Part shown: positions 6,640 through 14,216 of the stretch, in pieces | Layout: each line of letters begins with the position of its first letter | How positions within the stretch are numbered: position 1 is the first letter of the stretch | Notes under the pieces: generated by a model | What the model was told of the DNA's origin: nothing | Database searches by the model: none | Seen by the model: the letters and a program-made list of their open reading frames with translations, nothing else | Translations under genes and position numbers: made by a program | Assembly: GCA_030671465.1 (NCBI GenBank) | Contig: DAOVIP010000006.1 | Coordinates: 1 to 14,500 of the forward strand | DNA from: Candidatus Aminicenantota bacterium | GTDB taxonomy: Bacteria > Acidobacteriota > Aminicenantia > UBA2199 | Direction: 5' to 3' | Length of the DNA: 14,500 bases

Positions 6640-8253
6640 ATGATCGCAGGGAAACAAGTGTTATTATCAAGAGTGATGACAACCAGGTTTCTCTTAATTG
6701 TTATATCCATGTCTATTTTAGGCAGCTGTCAAAATCAAAGCAGAACCAAGGGGGCAAACCTCATTTTCATAAGCCTGGACACCACCCGTTTTGACTATGT
6801 TGATAGCGGTTGGGGGGCAAAATCAAAAACTCCAGTCTTGAAAAATTTCTCAAAAAAGGCTCAAGTATTTGAAAAAGCATTTGTGACCATACCCGAGACC
6901 CTGCCCTCTCATCTGTCCATATTTACATCATATTATCCCCATCAACTTGGGGTCACCCAAAACCATTTTCGATATGATGGTAAATATAAATTAATACAGG
7001 AGATTCTCAAGCATAACGGATACTTTACCTATGGGATCATATCCCTTATGTCTCTGATTGAACCGGGGTTTTGGAAGGATTTTGATGAGTTCAATTCCAA
7101 ACTCTGCTCAGAAGAGATCCATCATTTGTTTCTGACCGCGGACAAAATATCTCTTCATGCCCGGCAAAAATTAAGAGATATAAAAAACAAGAAATTTTTT
7201 ATGTTTGTTCACTTTTCGGACCCCCACTATCCCTACGGCCCCCCAACCGTAAAAGCGATCATGAATATCTATCAGGATGGCAAAAAAATAAATGAGCTAA
7301 ACCCATACAAGGGTAAAATATTACCCAAGATAAAACTTCTGCCGGGAATTCACAGATTCAGATTTGATATGGATTACCCGACTTCCGATTTTCAGGGGAT
7401 CGGAATCATCGAATTGACTCCAGATGCCAATATCACCGCAAAATCAGAAAACATTGAATTCAGAAAAGATATTTTTTCAGGCTGCTATTTTCTTACCGGC
7501 CAAAGTGGATGGATGAACCTGGAATGTGAAGAAGAAGAGTGGATCCATCTTCAGGTTTTACCCAAACTAAAAATCAAAGCGGCTCGGATCATGTACCAGC
7601 AGGAAGTGGAATATATGGATAAACACATCGGCGAATTTCTCCAAGGGGTTGAGGAATTCAATTTGTTTGATAATACCATAATCGCTATCTTCTCCGACCA
7701 CGGAGAAGGCCTGGGGGAACGGGATGGATTGGTGGGGCATGTTGAATATTTAAACCAGCAATTCATCAGAGTGCCACTCATGATATATATTCCTGGAAAA
7801 ACTCAAAAAATTATAACATCACCGGTCTCAATGTCGGGCCTTTCTTCCACTGTACTTGAACTTTTAAACCTGGGAAATGAAAATTTTCAACATTCATTTA
7901 TTAATCTAATAGAAAAAGAAGATACCCCAAATGAAAATATTTATTCATTCACTTATCTTCCCGGATCCAAAGCCAACAAAATATCCATCATCAAATGGCC
8001 CTATCAGGGAATTTATTACTGGAAAAACAACTCCCGGAATAAAGAATTGTACAACTTGATTCTGGATGATTCATTTTCACCTATGGCTCAAATTGATCGG
8101 AAAAACCTTATATCAGCTGAACGAGAGTTCTTTTCTTTTTTTCTCTCGGATTCCCTTCGACACAAGAAAAAAATCGGCCAGCAAAAATTCGGAAAGAGAA
8201 ACATCAATCGAAAAAAGCTTGAAAAATTGAAGCGTCTGGGCTATATCAACTAA
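6640..8253 (+). CDS. Membrane-anchored sulfatase / alkaline-phosphatase-superfamily enzyme with inserted beta domain
   Basis: This 537-residue protein begins with a lipoprotein-like signal (hydrophobic stretch ending ILGSC, Cys30). If translation starts at the second ATG (6676) the Cys becomes residue 18, a typical lipoprotein length; neither start has a clear ribosome site. Superfamily marks are LDTTRFD (46-52, metal ligands), PETLPSH (85-91), HFSDPHYPY (191-199), SDHGEG (352-357) and GH (366-367), with a terminal LGYIN. The nucleophile position of the C/S-x-P-S-R motif is Thr87, so this should not be a formylglycine sulfatase; a Thr nucleophile points to a phosphatase or phosphoglycerol/phosphoethanolamine-type transferase. 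About 110 residues (203-313) rich in strands are inserted between the DPH and YQQEVEYMD parts of the fold. The substrate is unknown. Location on the outer side of a membrane is inferred from the signal. Confidence 0.82.
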   Translation: MIAGKQVLLSRVMTTRFLLIVISMSILGSCQNQSRTKGANLIFISLDTTRFDYVDSGWGAKSKTPVLKNFSKKAQVFEKAFVTIPETLPSHLSIFTSYYPHQLGVTQNHFRYDGKYKLIQEILKHNGYFTYGIISLMSLIEPGFWKDFDEFNSKLCSEEIHHLFLTADKISLHARQKLRDIKNKKFFMFVHFSDPHYPYGPPTVKAIMNIYQDGKKINELNPYKGKILPKIKLLPGIHRFRFDMDYPTSDFQGIGIIELTPDANITAKSENIEFRKDIFSGCYFLTGQSGWMNLECEEEEWIHLQVLPKLKIKAARIMYQQEVEYMDKHIGEFLQGVEEFNLFDNTIIAIFSDHGEGLGERDGLVGHVEYLNQQFIRVPLMIYIPGKTQKIITSPVSMSGLSSTVLELLNLGNENFQHSFINLIEKEDTPNENIYSFTYLPGSKANKISIIKWPYQGIYYWKNNSRNKELYNLILDDSFSPMAQIDRKNLISAEREFFSFFLSDSLRHKKKIGQQKFGKRNINRKKLEKLKRLGYIN

Positions 8254-8336
8254 AAGTTCTCTCTTTTTTCAAGCGGGCAAATAATTCATACAAGATGGGA
8301 AGGACAATCTATTCGATCACTCTGGAAAGGATATAA

Positions 8337-8365
8337 TTGAAAACACCTCCGGGGTATGCTATAAA
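8337..8365 (+). promoter_or_regulatory. Sigma70-like promoter of the sigma/anti-sigma operon
   Basis: TTGAAA (8337-8342) and TATAAA (8360-8365) are separated by exactly 17 nt, with a TG (8357-8358) in the extended -10 position. The spacer carries a near-palindrome, ACCTCCGGGGT (8345-8355), that could bind a regulator. Expected transcription start is near 8372, which coincides with the GTG proposed as the sigma start. The element resembles a housekeeping promoter rather than an ECF-type AAC/CGTC promoter, so direct autoregulation by the sigma factor is not evident here. Confidence 0.6.
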
Positions 8366-8371
8366 AAAAGA

Positions 8372-9361
8372 GTGGCCGCTAAAGTAATGGAATTTGATTT
8401 GAATGAAATACAGGCATTGATCCGCGATGTAATCAAAAATCAACTTTACCCAGCCAATGTTTTTCCCAGAACCCTTTTCCCCGATTTGGATCAAATACTT
8501 TTAAAACATTTCACAGATGTCATCAAAACCAATACAAACAGGCGGAATTCCTTCCAGTTGAGCAGAAATGATGCGGAATTAAGGGAAATGATAAATGATA
8601 AACTTTGCTTTGAAAGCATTTTGGGGGATTATCCTCAGATCATAATTTTAATATATCGGAGGTTAATTTCCCGATACATTCATTCAAAACACATGATCTC
8701 TCATGAACAAGAGGATATTCTTCAAGAGGTAATTACCCGATTGTTATCGAATAAAATGAGTAAGATTCAGGAACTGTACGATTTTAAGTTTAAAAAAAAT
8801 CCCTCTTTTACATCCTATTTTATGGTGACCGTCCGTAATATATATATAGATATTATCAGAGAAGGGAAAAACAAAATGTTAAGAACGGTTAATCTTGATG
8901 ATATAAGGCAGCCTTTACCGGAAACAAATCTTGAATTCACCAGCAATAGATTATTCATTGAAGAGGAACTAACCAAACTTCATTTTATTTTCAGGATGTA
9001 TTATAAATCCCAACCCAAAATTGAATTGTGCCTGAAAATCAAGTTTCGTATCCCCGTGACACCGGGTGACATATTGAAATGTTTCCCTCACTGCTCGGCC
9101 TATGATATCAGCCAATTATCTCATGATTTTAGATTTAAAAAAGACAAACGGGTATTTGAAAGTATCATTGGTATATTCAATCGCAATGAAGGAAAACAGA
9201 ATAAAAGTGATACCCTCAGGAAATGGATTACTGTAAAAATCGACGAGATTATTTTACATCTCAACCGCACCCATAATGACCAGGTTTATAACCAAAAAAA
9301 CATACCCGATTTAGTCAATCTATATTATCAAAATAAGAACTTATTTAAAGGGGATCAATAA
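8372..9361 (+). CDS. Divergent ECF-like RNA polymerase sigma factor
   Basis: This 329-residue protein contains a sigma-70 region 2-like block at about 86-165: helix YPQIIILIYRRL, then EQEDILQEVITRLL (112-125), and FTSYFMVTVRNIYIDIIREG (146-165), the usual core-binding and -10 recognition helices. An N-terminal part of about 80 residues has no counterpart in ordinary ECF factors. After region 2 I find no canonical region 4 helix-turn-helix; a weak candidate lies around 205-255 and contains an unusual CFPHC (227-231). The protein is much longer than typical ECF factors (about 180-200). The listed start is a GTG on the predicted transcript start, so initiation would be leaderless; ATG at 8387 (residue 6) is an alternative. 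Its stop overlaps the anti-sigma ATG (TAATG), supporting a cognate pair. Sigma function is inferred. Confidence 0.72.
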   Translation: MAAKVMEFDLNEIQALIRDVIKNQLYPANVFPRTLFPDLDQILLKHFTDVIKTNTNRRNSFQLSRNDAELREMINDKLCFESILGDYPQIIILIYRRLISRYIHSKHMISHEQEDILQEVITRLLSNKMSKIQELYDFKFKKNPSFTSYFMVTVRNIYIDIIREGKNKMLRTVNLDDIRQPLPETNLEFTSNRLFIEEELTKLHFIFRMYYKSQPKIELCLKIKFRIPVTPGDILKCFPHCSAYDISQLSHDFRFKKDKRVFESIIGIFNRNEGKQNKSDTLRKWITVKIDEIILHLNRTHNDQVYNQKNIPDLVNLYYQNKNLFKGDQ

Positions 9362-10182
9362 TGGAAATAAAAAATGATATCAACACAAGCCATTTAAATG
9401 ATCATCAAACAGCAATTTATGTGGACTATTTATTGAATGAAAAATCATCGAAACCAGCTGAAAATATATTAAATCATGTGGAGAGCTGCCCGATTTGTAA
9501 AGACAATATTTTGGATGTGTTTTTGTGTCTGAAAAATTCCCGGTCACTACAAAAGCAAAGACCTTTTAAAGACCTGATTCCAGAGCTAACCATTGAAAAA
9601 TCTCCCCGGAAACAATATACATATCTGAAAAGGATTGCTGCCTCTTTCTTTTTCATGGCGCTGTTCTTGACTTTTTATTTTACCATCATTGATAGACAAT
9701 TTTTTCAAAACAAAATAGATTTAAAAGATAATTCCACCTCCATCTCAAACCCGGCCAGCCAGAATTCCCATACTTCACTAAAATCATTATCCCGAACAGA
9801 AAATGTAAAACCCTCCCAGACGGAAAAAAGGTCTGTGGCAGACAGCCAAAAAAAATATTTCGCCATCAATCCCAATCTGGAATATATGATCAACAGCCAG
9901 TTCCGCAATGAGACCATAAAAGTGAATTCACCAGCCAACAATTCCACTTTAATCGATAATATTATATTCGCCTGGGAATCATTTACAGACAAGCCCTCCC
10001 AGTTAAAAATTCTCAGCAACCATAATGAGGTAATATTCGAATACACAATTCAAACCAACCAGTTTGTTTTAAAAGAAATATTGCCCCCAGGATTATATTA
10101 CTGGAAACTTGAAAATCAAACTGATTTACTCTATGTCGGAAAATTTTTCATTGGAAATGACATTAGCGCCCAACCAGAATAA
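9361..10182 (+). CDS. Zinc-binding transmembrane anti-sigma factor
   Basis: This 273-residue protein has the ZAS signature His39-x3-Cys43-x2-Cys46 (HVESCPIC) in its N-terminal cytoplasmic part, used by zinc-containing anti-sigma factors to hold their sigma factor. One membrane helix follows at about 91-110 after basic residues, putting the remaining 160 residues outside the cytoplasm. A Ser/Asn/Lys-rich linker (about 120-165) leads to a strand-rich domain (about 178-270) with a PPGLYYWKLE segment, typical of Ig/fibronectin-like extracytoplasmic folds. The start overlaps the sigma stop by one base, and AGGGGA at 9349-9354 is a good ribosome site. The last 20 nt overlap the 3' end of the convergent CHAT gene. 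It probably senses an envelope signal and releases the sigma factor on cleavage or a conformational change; this is inferred from family. Confidence 0.85.
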   Translation: MEIKNDINTSHLNDHQTAIYVDYLLNEKSSKPAENILNHVESCPICKDNILDVFLCLKNSRSLQKQRPFKDLIPELTIEKSPRKQYTYLKRIAASFFFMALFLTFYFTIIDRQFFQNKIDLKDNSTSISNPASQNSHTSLKSLSRTENVKPSQTEKRSVADSQKKYFAINPNLEYMINSQFRNETIKVNSPANNSTLIDNIIFAWESFTDKPSQLKILSNHNEVIFEYTIQTNQFVLKEILPPGLYYWKLENQTDLLYVGKFFIGNDISAQPE

Positions 10183-13024
10183 ATCCGCTCCAATATTTTG
10201 GAAAAGCCGTAAATCGATCCTTGATTAAAGTTAATTTTGCCTGTTGAAGGGCCGACGACAAAGGAATATTCTTTAAAATATTCCTATACAATTCAATCAT
10301 TAAACGACAGGTTGCTTTATCCTCTACTTTCCATAAAGAAAAAACGATGTGATTTGCTCCAGAATAAAAAAACCCCCGGTTCAGGGCGATCATACCCTCA
10401 CCTTTTACCAGTTTTCCGATCCCGCTTTCACAGCTGCTCAGTACAATCAATTCTGCATCCAGATCCAGGTTGAAAGTTTCCTCTGAATATAAAATCCCAT
10501 CCTCACTGATCATTTTATCCTTGTCATGAAAAAAAAGTAGCCCGGAGAGTTTTGGATTTCTCTTATCACTCAGGCTATGGGTGGCAATATGGATATAATT
10601 GTAATCTTTGGTTTCTGATAATTTGAAATTACTTTCGGTTGCCTGTTTATGAAAATAACCGACAGCTCTTTCCCGGTTTTTTCTGAATAATTCAATAATA
10701 TCAAGTATCTCATTTTCTGAAGCACGTAATGGAGGGAACTTTTTCCCCTCAAGGTTTGAAGAACGGGAATCCGGGTAGTTCTCCTGATGGGACCGTACCG
10801 GTTTCTCACTGGAAAGGATATATCCCTGATTTCCTTTCTCATTGAATACCGGTGCAAATCCAATAAAGGATTTTTTCCGCTTTGGAGTAACAGACAGATC
10901 TTTAAAAAACCACAAACTTGCTGAATAGTGATAGGAAATAGAGTAATGTCTGATTAAATAATCAACATATTGAAAATCACTTTCCTGACTGCCTTCAGAA
11001 GCCAAAGACTCAAAGGGAACGTAATACAGATCCCCATGGGGAATGATGATCAGTTTTTTTTTGTCTATAACCCATTTGATGATGGGTTCAATTAAAATTT
11101 GGTGTAATTTTCTGCTTAAATACAGAAAAGCTTTTTCCTCAATTTTTTTTATCGAGCGGTAATAGGATTGAACAATCCGGTTGAAATCAGAATCAACGGG
11201 TTGAGAGAATATTTGATAACTTTCTTTGGTTACAACAAAAACGATGATCACTTTGTTTCCCCAAAAATATTCAACCAGGGCAGTGTTTGAATCCAACCGT
11301 TTCTGTAAATCTGAAATTTCAACCGGAAGATGTTGATATTTCAACTGAAAGTATTTTTTATAATTTTCTTCAAAATATTTTATTAACTTCTGATATTCAT
11401 TTTTTTTCTGAAAGTAATCGGTTTCCAATTGGGTGACTTTTTGCAGATTCATGTTGGACTTTTTTCTATATTCTTTTTCAAGATTGATCCCATAAAAAGC
11501 CAGCTCTTTTTTCAACTTTCTCTCTTCTTCCAGCAGTTCCAGAGGTATTCCAGCAAATTTTCGGGCATTCGATTCAATGACAGATTCATATAAAAGAGCT
11601 GCCTTACTTTTTTCTGAAAAACCAAACGCTTCTTTTTTAAATATTTTTTCCCCGGTTAACTCATAGAGGGTTAAGGCTACCTGAATGGCTTTATTGTAAA
11701 TTTCATGTGACCTTTCTCCAAAAACCAATTTATAATCGGCAGATCTATATTCCCTTCGAATCATATCAATCAAATGAGACATGAGCTTATAGGTATCAAA
11801 GGAAATTTTCAGGGCTTTTGTTTGTTTTGGATCAAACAAATATTGTTTGTTCAATGTTTCCGCTTTGTCGGCCAACACCTTTAATAATTCGCTTTTGACA
11901 AAGACTTTCTCCAACCTGGGATTGGAATTGATTCGAAGATCAGAAAATTGAGGAACCATGGCAATCAGAGATTTTTGAAAAAAATGAAGCGCTCTTTCAA
12001 ATTGATTCTGAAAAAAGTGGACCTTGCCCAACTGATAATATGAATCAGCTGCAAAGGGATGGTTCTCCCCGTATTTAACATTTTTTATTTGAAGTGACTG
12101 TTCCAAGAACCTTTCAGCTTCGAGATATTCCTTTTGCAAGCGAAGGCAAACACCAATATTATGATAGCTGCTGGCAACCGCCATGCTTTCATCGCCAAAG
12201 GTTTCGATTCTGACATTCAGGGATTTCTGAAAGTACTGCATGGCCCTTTCAAAGGAACCCTCGAAACTGTGTAAAATCCCGATTTTTTCATAAAGGGTGG
12301 CCATCAGCGGATGAAAACTCCCATAGGTTTCATTGTAAATTTTCAGAGATTTCTCCAACTGATCCCTGAGTTGGCGAAAACTGGTATAGTGGGTTTCACC
12401 ACCATCAATATAAGCATACTTCTTGGTTAGATCCATCTGGAAATCATAGAATCCTCTCAATTTTATCGACAGTGATTTGTCATAGTATCCCTTTGCTTTT
12501 CGGATATCGCCCTGATTCCAGTAAACCAAGGCAATGCTGTTGTAAATTTTGGCAATCTGGAGATGGTTTTCACTGAAAACCTTTAACTGAAGTTTCAGCG
12601 CCTTTTCATACAATTCCAGAGCTTTATCATAATCCTTATTTGAAAAATGTGTATGGGCCAGTTTTTTGAATTGATTGGCCAGGTCTGTGAATTCATGTCC
12701 GGAATGTTTTAAAACCAGGGTTAATGCTTGGTTCAAATGGCCCATGGCTTTCTGGTCATTACCCATTTGATGGTAATTATTGGCAATCTTGATATGGCAC
12801 TGAATGACCTTATCCCATTGTTCTTGGTTTTGATATATTTCGATTGCCTTTTTCAAATAATAGGATGAACTTTTATATTGGGCTTCTTCGGCCAGTTTTT
12901 GAGCGGTTATATCAAAAGGATTTGGAACCATAACCGGCTTGACCGGAGCCAGAACCGGTTTCTGCCCGCATCCCCATAACAGGACCGTTAAAAATATAAC
13001 CAAAATTGGAACAATTTTTTTCAT
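10163..13024 (-). CDS. TPR-CHAT lipoprotein (caspase-like peptidase)
   Basis: This 953-residue protein begins with a short basic, hydrophobic signal ending in WGCG (Cys19), consistent with lipoprotein export, followed by a Pro/Val-rich linker. About nine tetratricopeptide-like units run from about residue 40 to 355, several of the TPR_12 style with GENHP or SFHP turns. A long charged helical region follows (about 480-570). The CHAT domain occupies about 640-953: IIPHGDLYYVPFESL, an HIATH motif with the catalytic His at about 816, LSSCESG with the catalytic Cys at about 865, and a terminal YWSGFILVG. The His/Cys dyad is intact, so peptidase activity is expected; the substrate is unknown. Export of a CHAT protease is unusual and hinges on the signal. 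It converges on the anti-sigma gene and diverges from the FGE-like gene. Confidence 0.93.
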   Translation of the reverse strand: MKKIVPILVIFLTVLLWGCGQKPVLAPVKPVMVPNPFDITAQKLAEEAQYKSSSYYLKKAIEIYQNQEQWDKVIQCHIKIANNYHQMGNDQKAMGHLNQALTLVLKHSGHEFTDLANQFKKLAHTHFSNKDYDKALELYEKALKLQLKVFSENHLQIAKIYNSIALVYWNQGDIRKAKGYYDKSLSIKLRGFYDFQMDLTKKYAYIDGGETHYTSFRQLRDQLEKSLKIYNETYGSFHPLMATLYEKIGILHSFEGSFERAMQYFQKSLNVRIETFGDESMAVASSYHNIGVCLRLQKEYLEAERFLEQSLQIKNVKYGENHPFAADSYYQLGKVHFFQNQFERALHFFQKSLIAMVPQFSDLRINSNPRLEKVFVKSELLKVLADKAETLNKQYLFDPKQTKALKISFDTYKLMSHLIDMIRREYRSADYKLVFGERSHEIYNKAIQVALTLYELTGEKIFKKEAFGFSEKSKAALLYESVIESNARKFAGIPLELLEEERKLKKELAFYGINLEKEYRKKSNMNLQKVTQLETDYFQKKNEYQKLIKYFEENYKKYFQLKYQHLPVEISDLQKRLDSNTALVEYFWGNKVIIVFVVTKESYQIFSQPVDSDFNRIVQSYYRSIKKIEEKAFLYLSRKLHQILIEPIIKWVIDKKKLIIIPHGDLYYVPFESLASEGSQESDFQYVDYLIRHYSISYHYSASLWFFKDLSVTPKRKKSFIGFAPVFNEKGNQGYILSSEKPVRSHQENYPDSRSSNLEGKKFPPLRASENEILDIIELFRKNRERAVGYFHKQATESNFKLSETKDYNYIHIATHSLSDKRNPKLSGLLFFHDKDKMISEDGILYSEETFNLDLDAELIVLSSCESGIGKLVKGEGMIALNRGFFYSGANHIVFSLWKVEDKATCRLMIELYRNILKNIPLSSALQQAKLTLIKDRFTAFPKYWSGFILVGR

Positions 13025-13038
13025 TGGATTCCCAATAT

Positions 13039-13067
13039 ATTATAAAGTAACCTGACGCGAGTAACAA
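13039..13067 (-). promoter_or_regulatory. Sigma70-like promoter of the CHAT gene
   Basis: Reading the minus strand, TTGTTA (13067-13062) and a perfect TATAAT (13044-13039) are spaced by 17 nt. The expected transcript start, about 13032, leaves a leader of only about 8 nt before the ATG at 13024. A small perfect inverted repeat, ATTGG-GAAT-CCAAT (13036-13023), overlaps the expected start of transcription and the first base or two of the coding region. Confidence 0.55.
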
Positions 13068-13191
13068 CTATTGAAAAAAATAATTTCCATCATCCACTAT
13101 CACAGCTCTTTCTCGTATTATTAATTTATGAAGAATAAAACATGACAAACCTAAAAAATTACCTCCGACCAAATTTGTTTCATTCATACTG

Positions 13192-14031
13192 GTGATGTTA
13201 CTGTTTTTGGAGAATCTGAATCTCAGCTCCCAGAATGCCAGGCAAGAAAAATTTTCCCAGGCATTAAAATTGTATAATCAGGGAAATTATGAAGATGCGA
13301 CTTCCTTTTTAGAGGAGGTCGAAAACCTGCTGGGGACAGAAGAATTCATCTTCAAAGCCAAAATCTATATTCTTTTTTGTGCCTGCTATGAAAAAATGGA
13401 CAAGGAAAACCTGGCCAAGGCATTTTCAGCTAAAATTCAACGAATGCTGAATAGCGGCCAGATTGAGAAATTACCGGAAATCAGCGGATTTGATTTGAAT
13501 GCCATCCAAATTATCAAAAGGGATTTAATGGAAACTGAAGTGGAGATCGATCCGATTCTGGATGAAGAGGAAGAAATTGATGAATATCATTTCAAGTTTA
13601 AGGAACCCGAGCCGGTTAAACCAATTGATAAAAAGGCTGTCATTCAGTATCAAGGCAGAAAGGAAAAAAAGAAAAAATTTCCCTGGATTGCGGTTATTGC
13701 CGGGGTAATCATTGTCGGGGTGGTTATTTATTTTTTACTGAATAAAAAAAACAAAGATGATATCGATATTGATGCCCCGGAGATCGAATGGGTATATATC
13801 CCTTCCGGAGAGTTTCTGATGGGAGATAATTTTAATGAAGGTGATTCTGACGAAAACCCGGTTCATAAAGTTTATCTGGATGACTATTATATTTCCAGAT
13901 ATGAAATTTCAGTATCGCAGTATGATCAATTCTGTAGGGATACGGGAAGGCAAACCCTGTTCGCTGAATATTATCTGAGAACCTACCAAAAAGATTATGA
14001 TATCGGATTCCGTATCGTAAAAGAAAATTAA
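13192..14031 (+). CDS. TPR-like / transmembrane / truncated FGE-sulfatase (SUMF1) domain protein
   Basis: The 279 residues contain a helical TPR-like part (about 18-85, including QALKLYNQGNYEDA), an acidic linker and a Lys-rich stretch. One membrane helix follows (about 164-183), then an FGE-sulfatase domain. That domain starts normally (IPSGEFLMGD at about 193-202, PVHKVYLDDYYISRYEIS at about 213-230, QYDQFCRDTGR at about 233-243). It then jumps within about ten residues to the usual domain end, RTYQKDYDIGFRIV, so the central 150 or so residues with the catalytic Cys pair are missing. It cannot be an active formylglycine-generating enzyme. The start given is a GTG; the frame upstream (13132-13191) encodes a good signal peptide without an ATG, suggesting a frameshift at the A-run 13137-13140. 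The gene may be decaying or assembled with errors. Confidence 0.7.
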   Translation: MMLLFLENLNLSSQNARQEKFSQALKLYNQGNYEDATSFLEEVENLLGTEEFIFKAKIYILFCACYEKMDKENLAKAFSAKIQRMLNSGQIEKLPEISGFDLNAIQIIKRDLMETEVEIDPILDEEEEIDEYHFKFKEPEPVKPIDKKAVIQYQGRKEKKKKFPWIAVIAGVIIVGVVIYFLLNKKNKDDIDIDAPEIEWVYIPSGEFLMGDNFNEGDSDENPVHKVYLDDYYISRYEISVSQYDQFCRDTGRQTLFAEYYLRTYQKDYDIGFRIVKEN

Positions 14032-14050
14032 ATAATATTGCCGTTCATTG

Positions 14051-14078
14051 TTGACATCAAGACCTAAATCATTATGAT
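14051..14078 (+). promoter_or_regulatory. Near-consensus sigma70-type promoter
   Basis: TTGACA (14051-14056, perfect) and TATGAT (14073-14078, 5 of 6) are spaced by 16 nt, the best match in the window. It would start a transcript near 14085 with a leader of about 130 nt before the ATG at 14217. A second TATAAT at 14152-14157 in that leader lacks a good -35. Confidence 0.55.
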
Positions 14079-14216
14079 ACATACTTTAGTAAACATAATC
14101 CGCAACTGGAAAAATTATGGTTTATCCGATTCCGGCTTCATGAACCGTATATATAATATGCCCAATCATGCAAAGGATAATTTTAGAACAAATTCCATTT
14201 TAAACGGAGATCAAAT

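Noticed and set aside
8257..8275. AAAAG...CTTTT near a T-run after the sulfatase-fold gene
   Set aside because: The possible stem is five weak A/U-rich pairs; too poor to call a rho-independent terminator.
10237..10473. Plus-strand open frame within the CHAT C-terminal region
   Set aside because: It is antisense to the conserved CHAT catalytic segment and has no recognisable features.
6640..14031. A functional pair of sulfatase and formylglycine-generating enzyme in the same window
   Set aside because: The sulfatase-fold protein has Thr rather than Cys at the modified position, and the FGE domain lacks its catalytic part.
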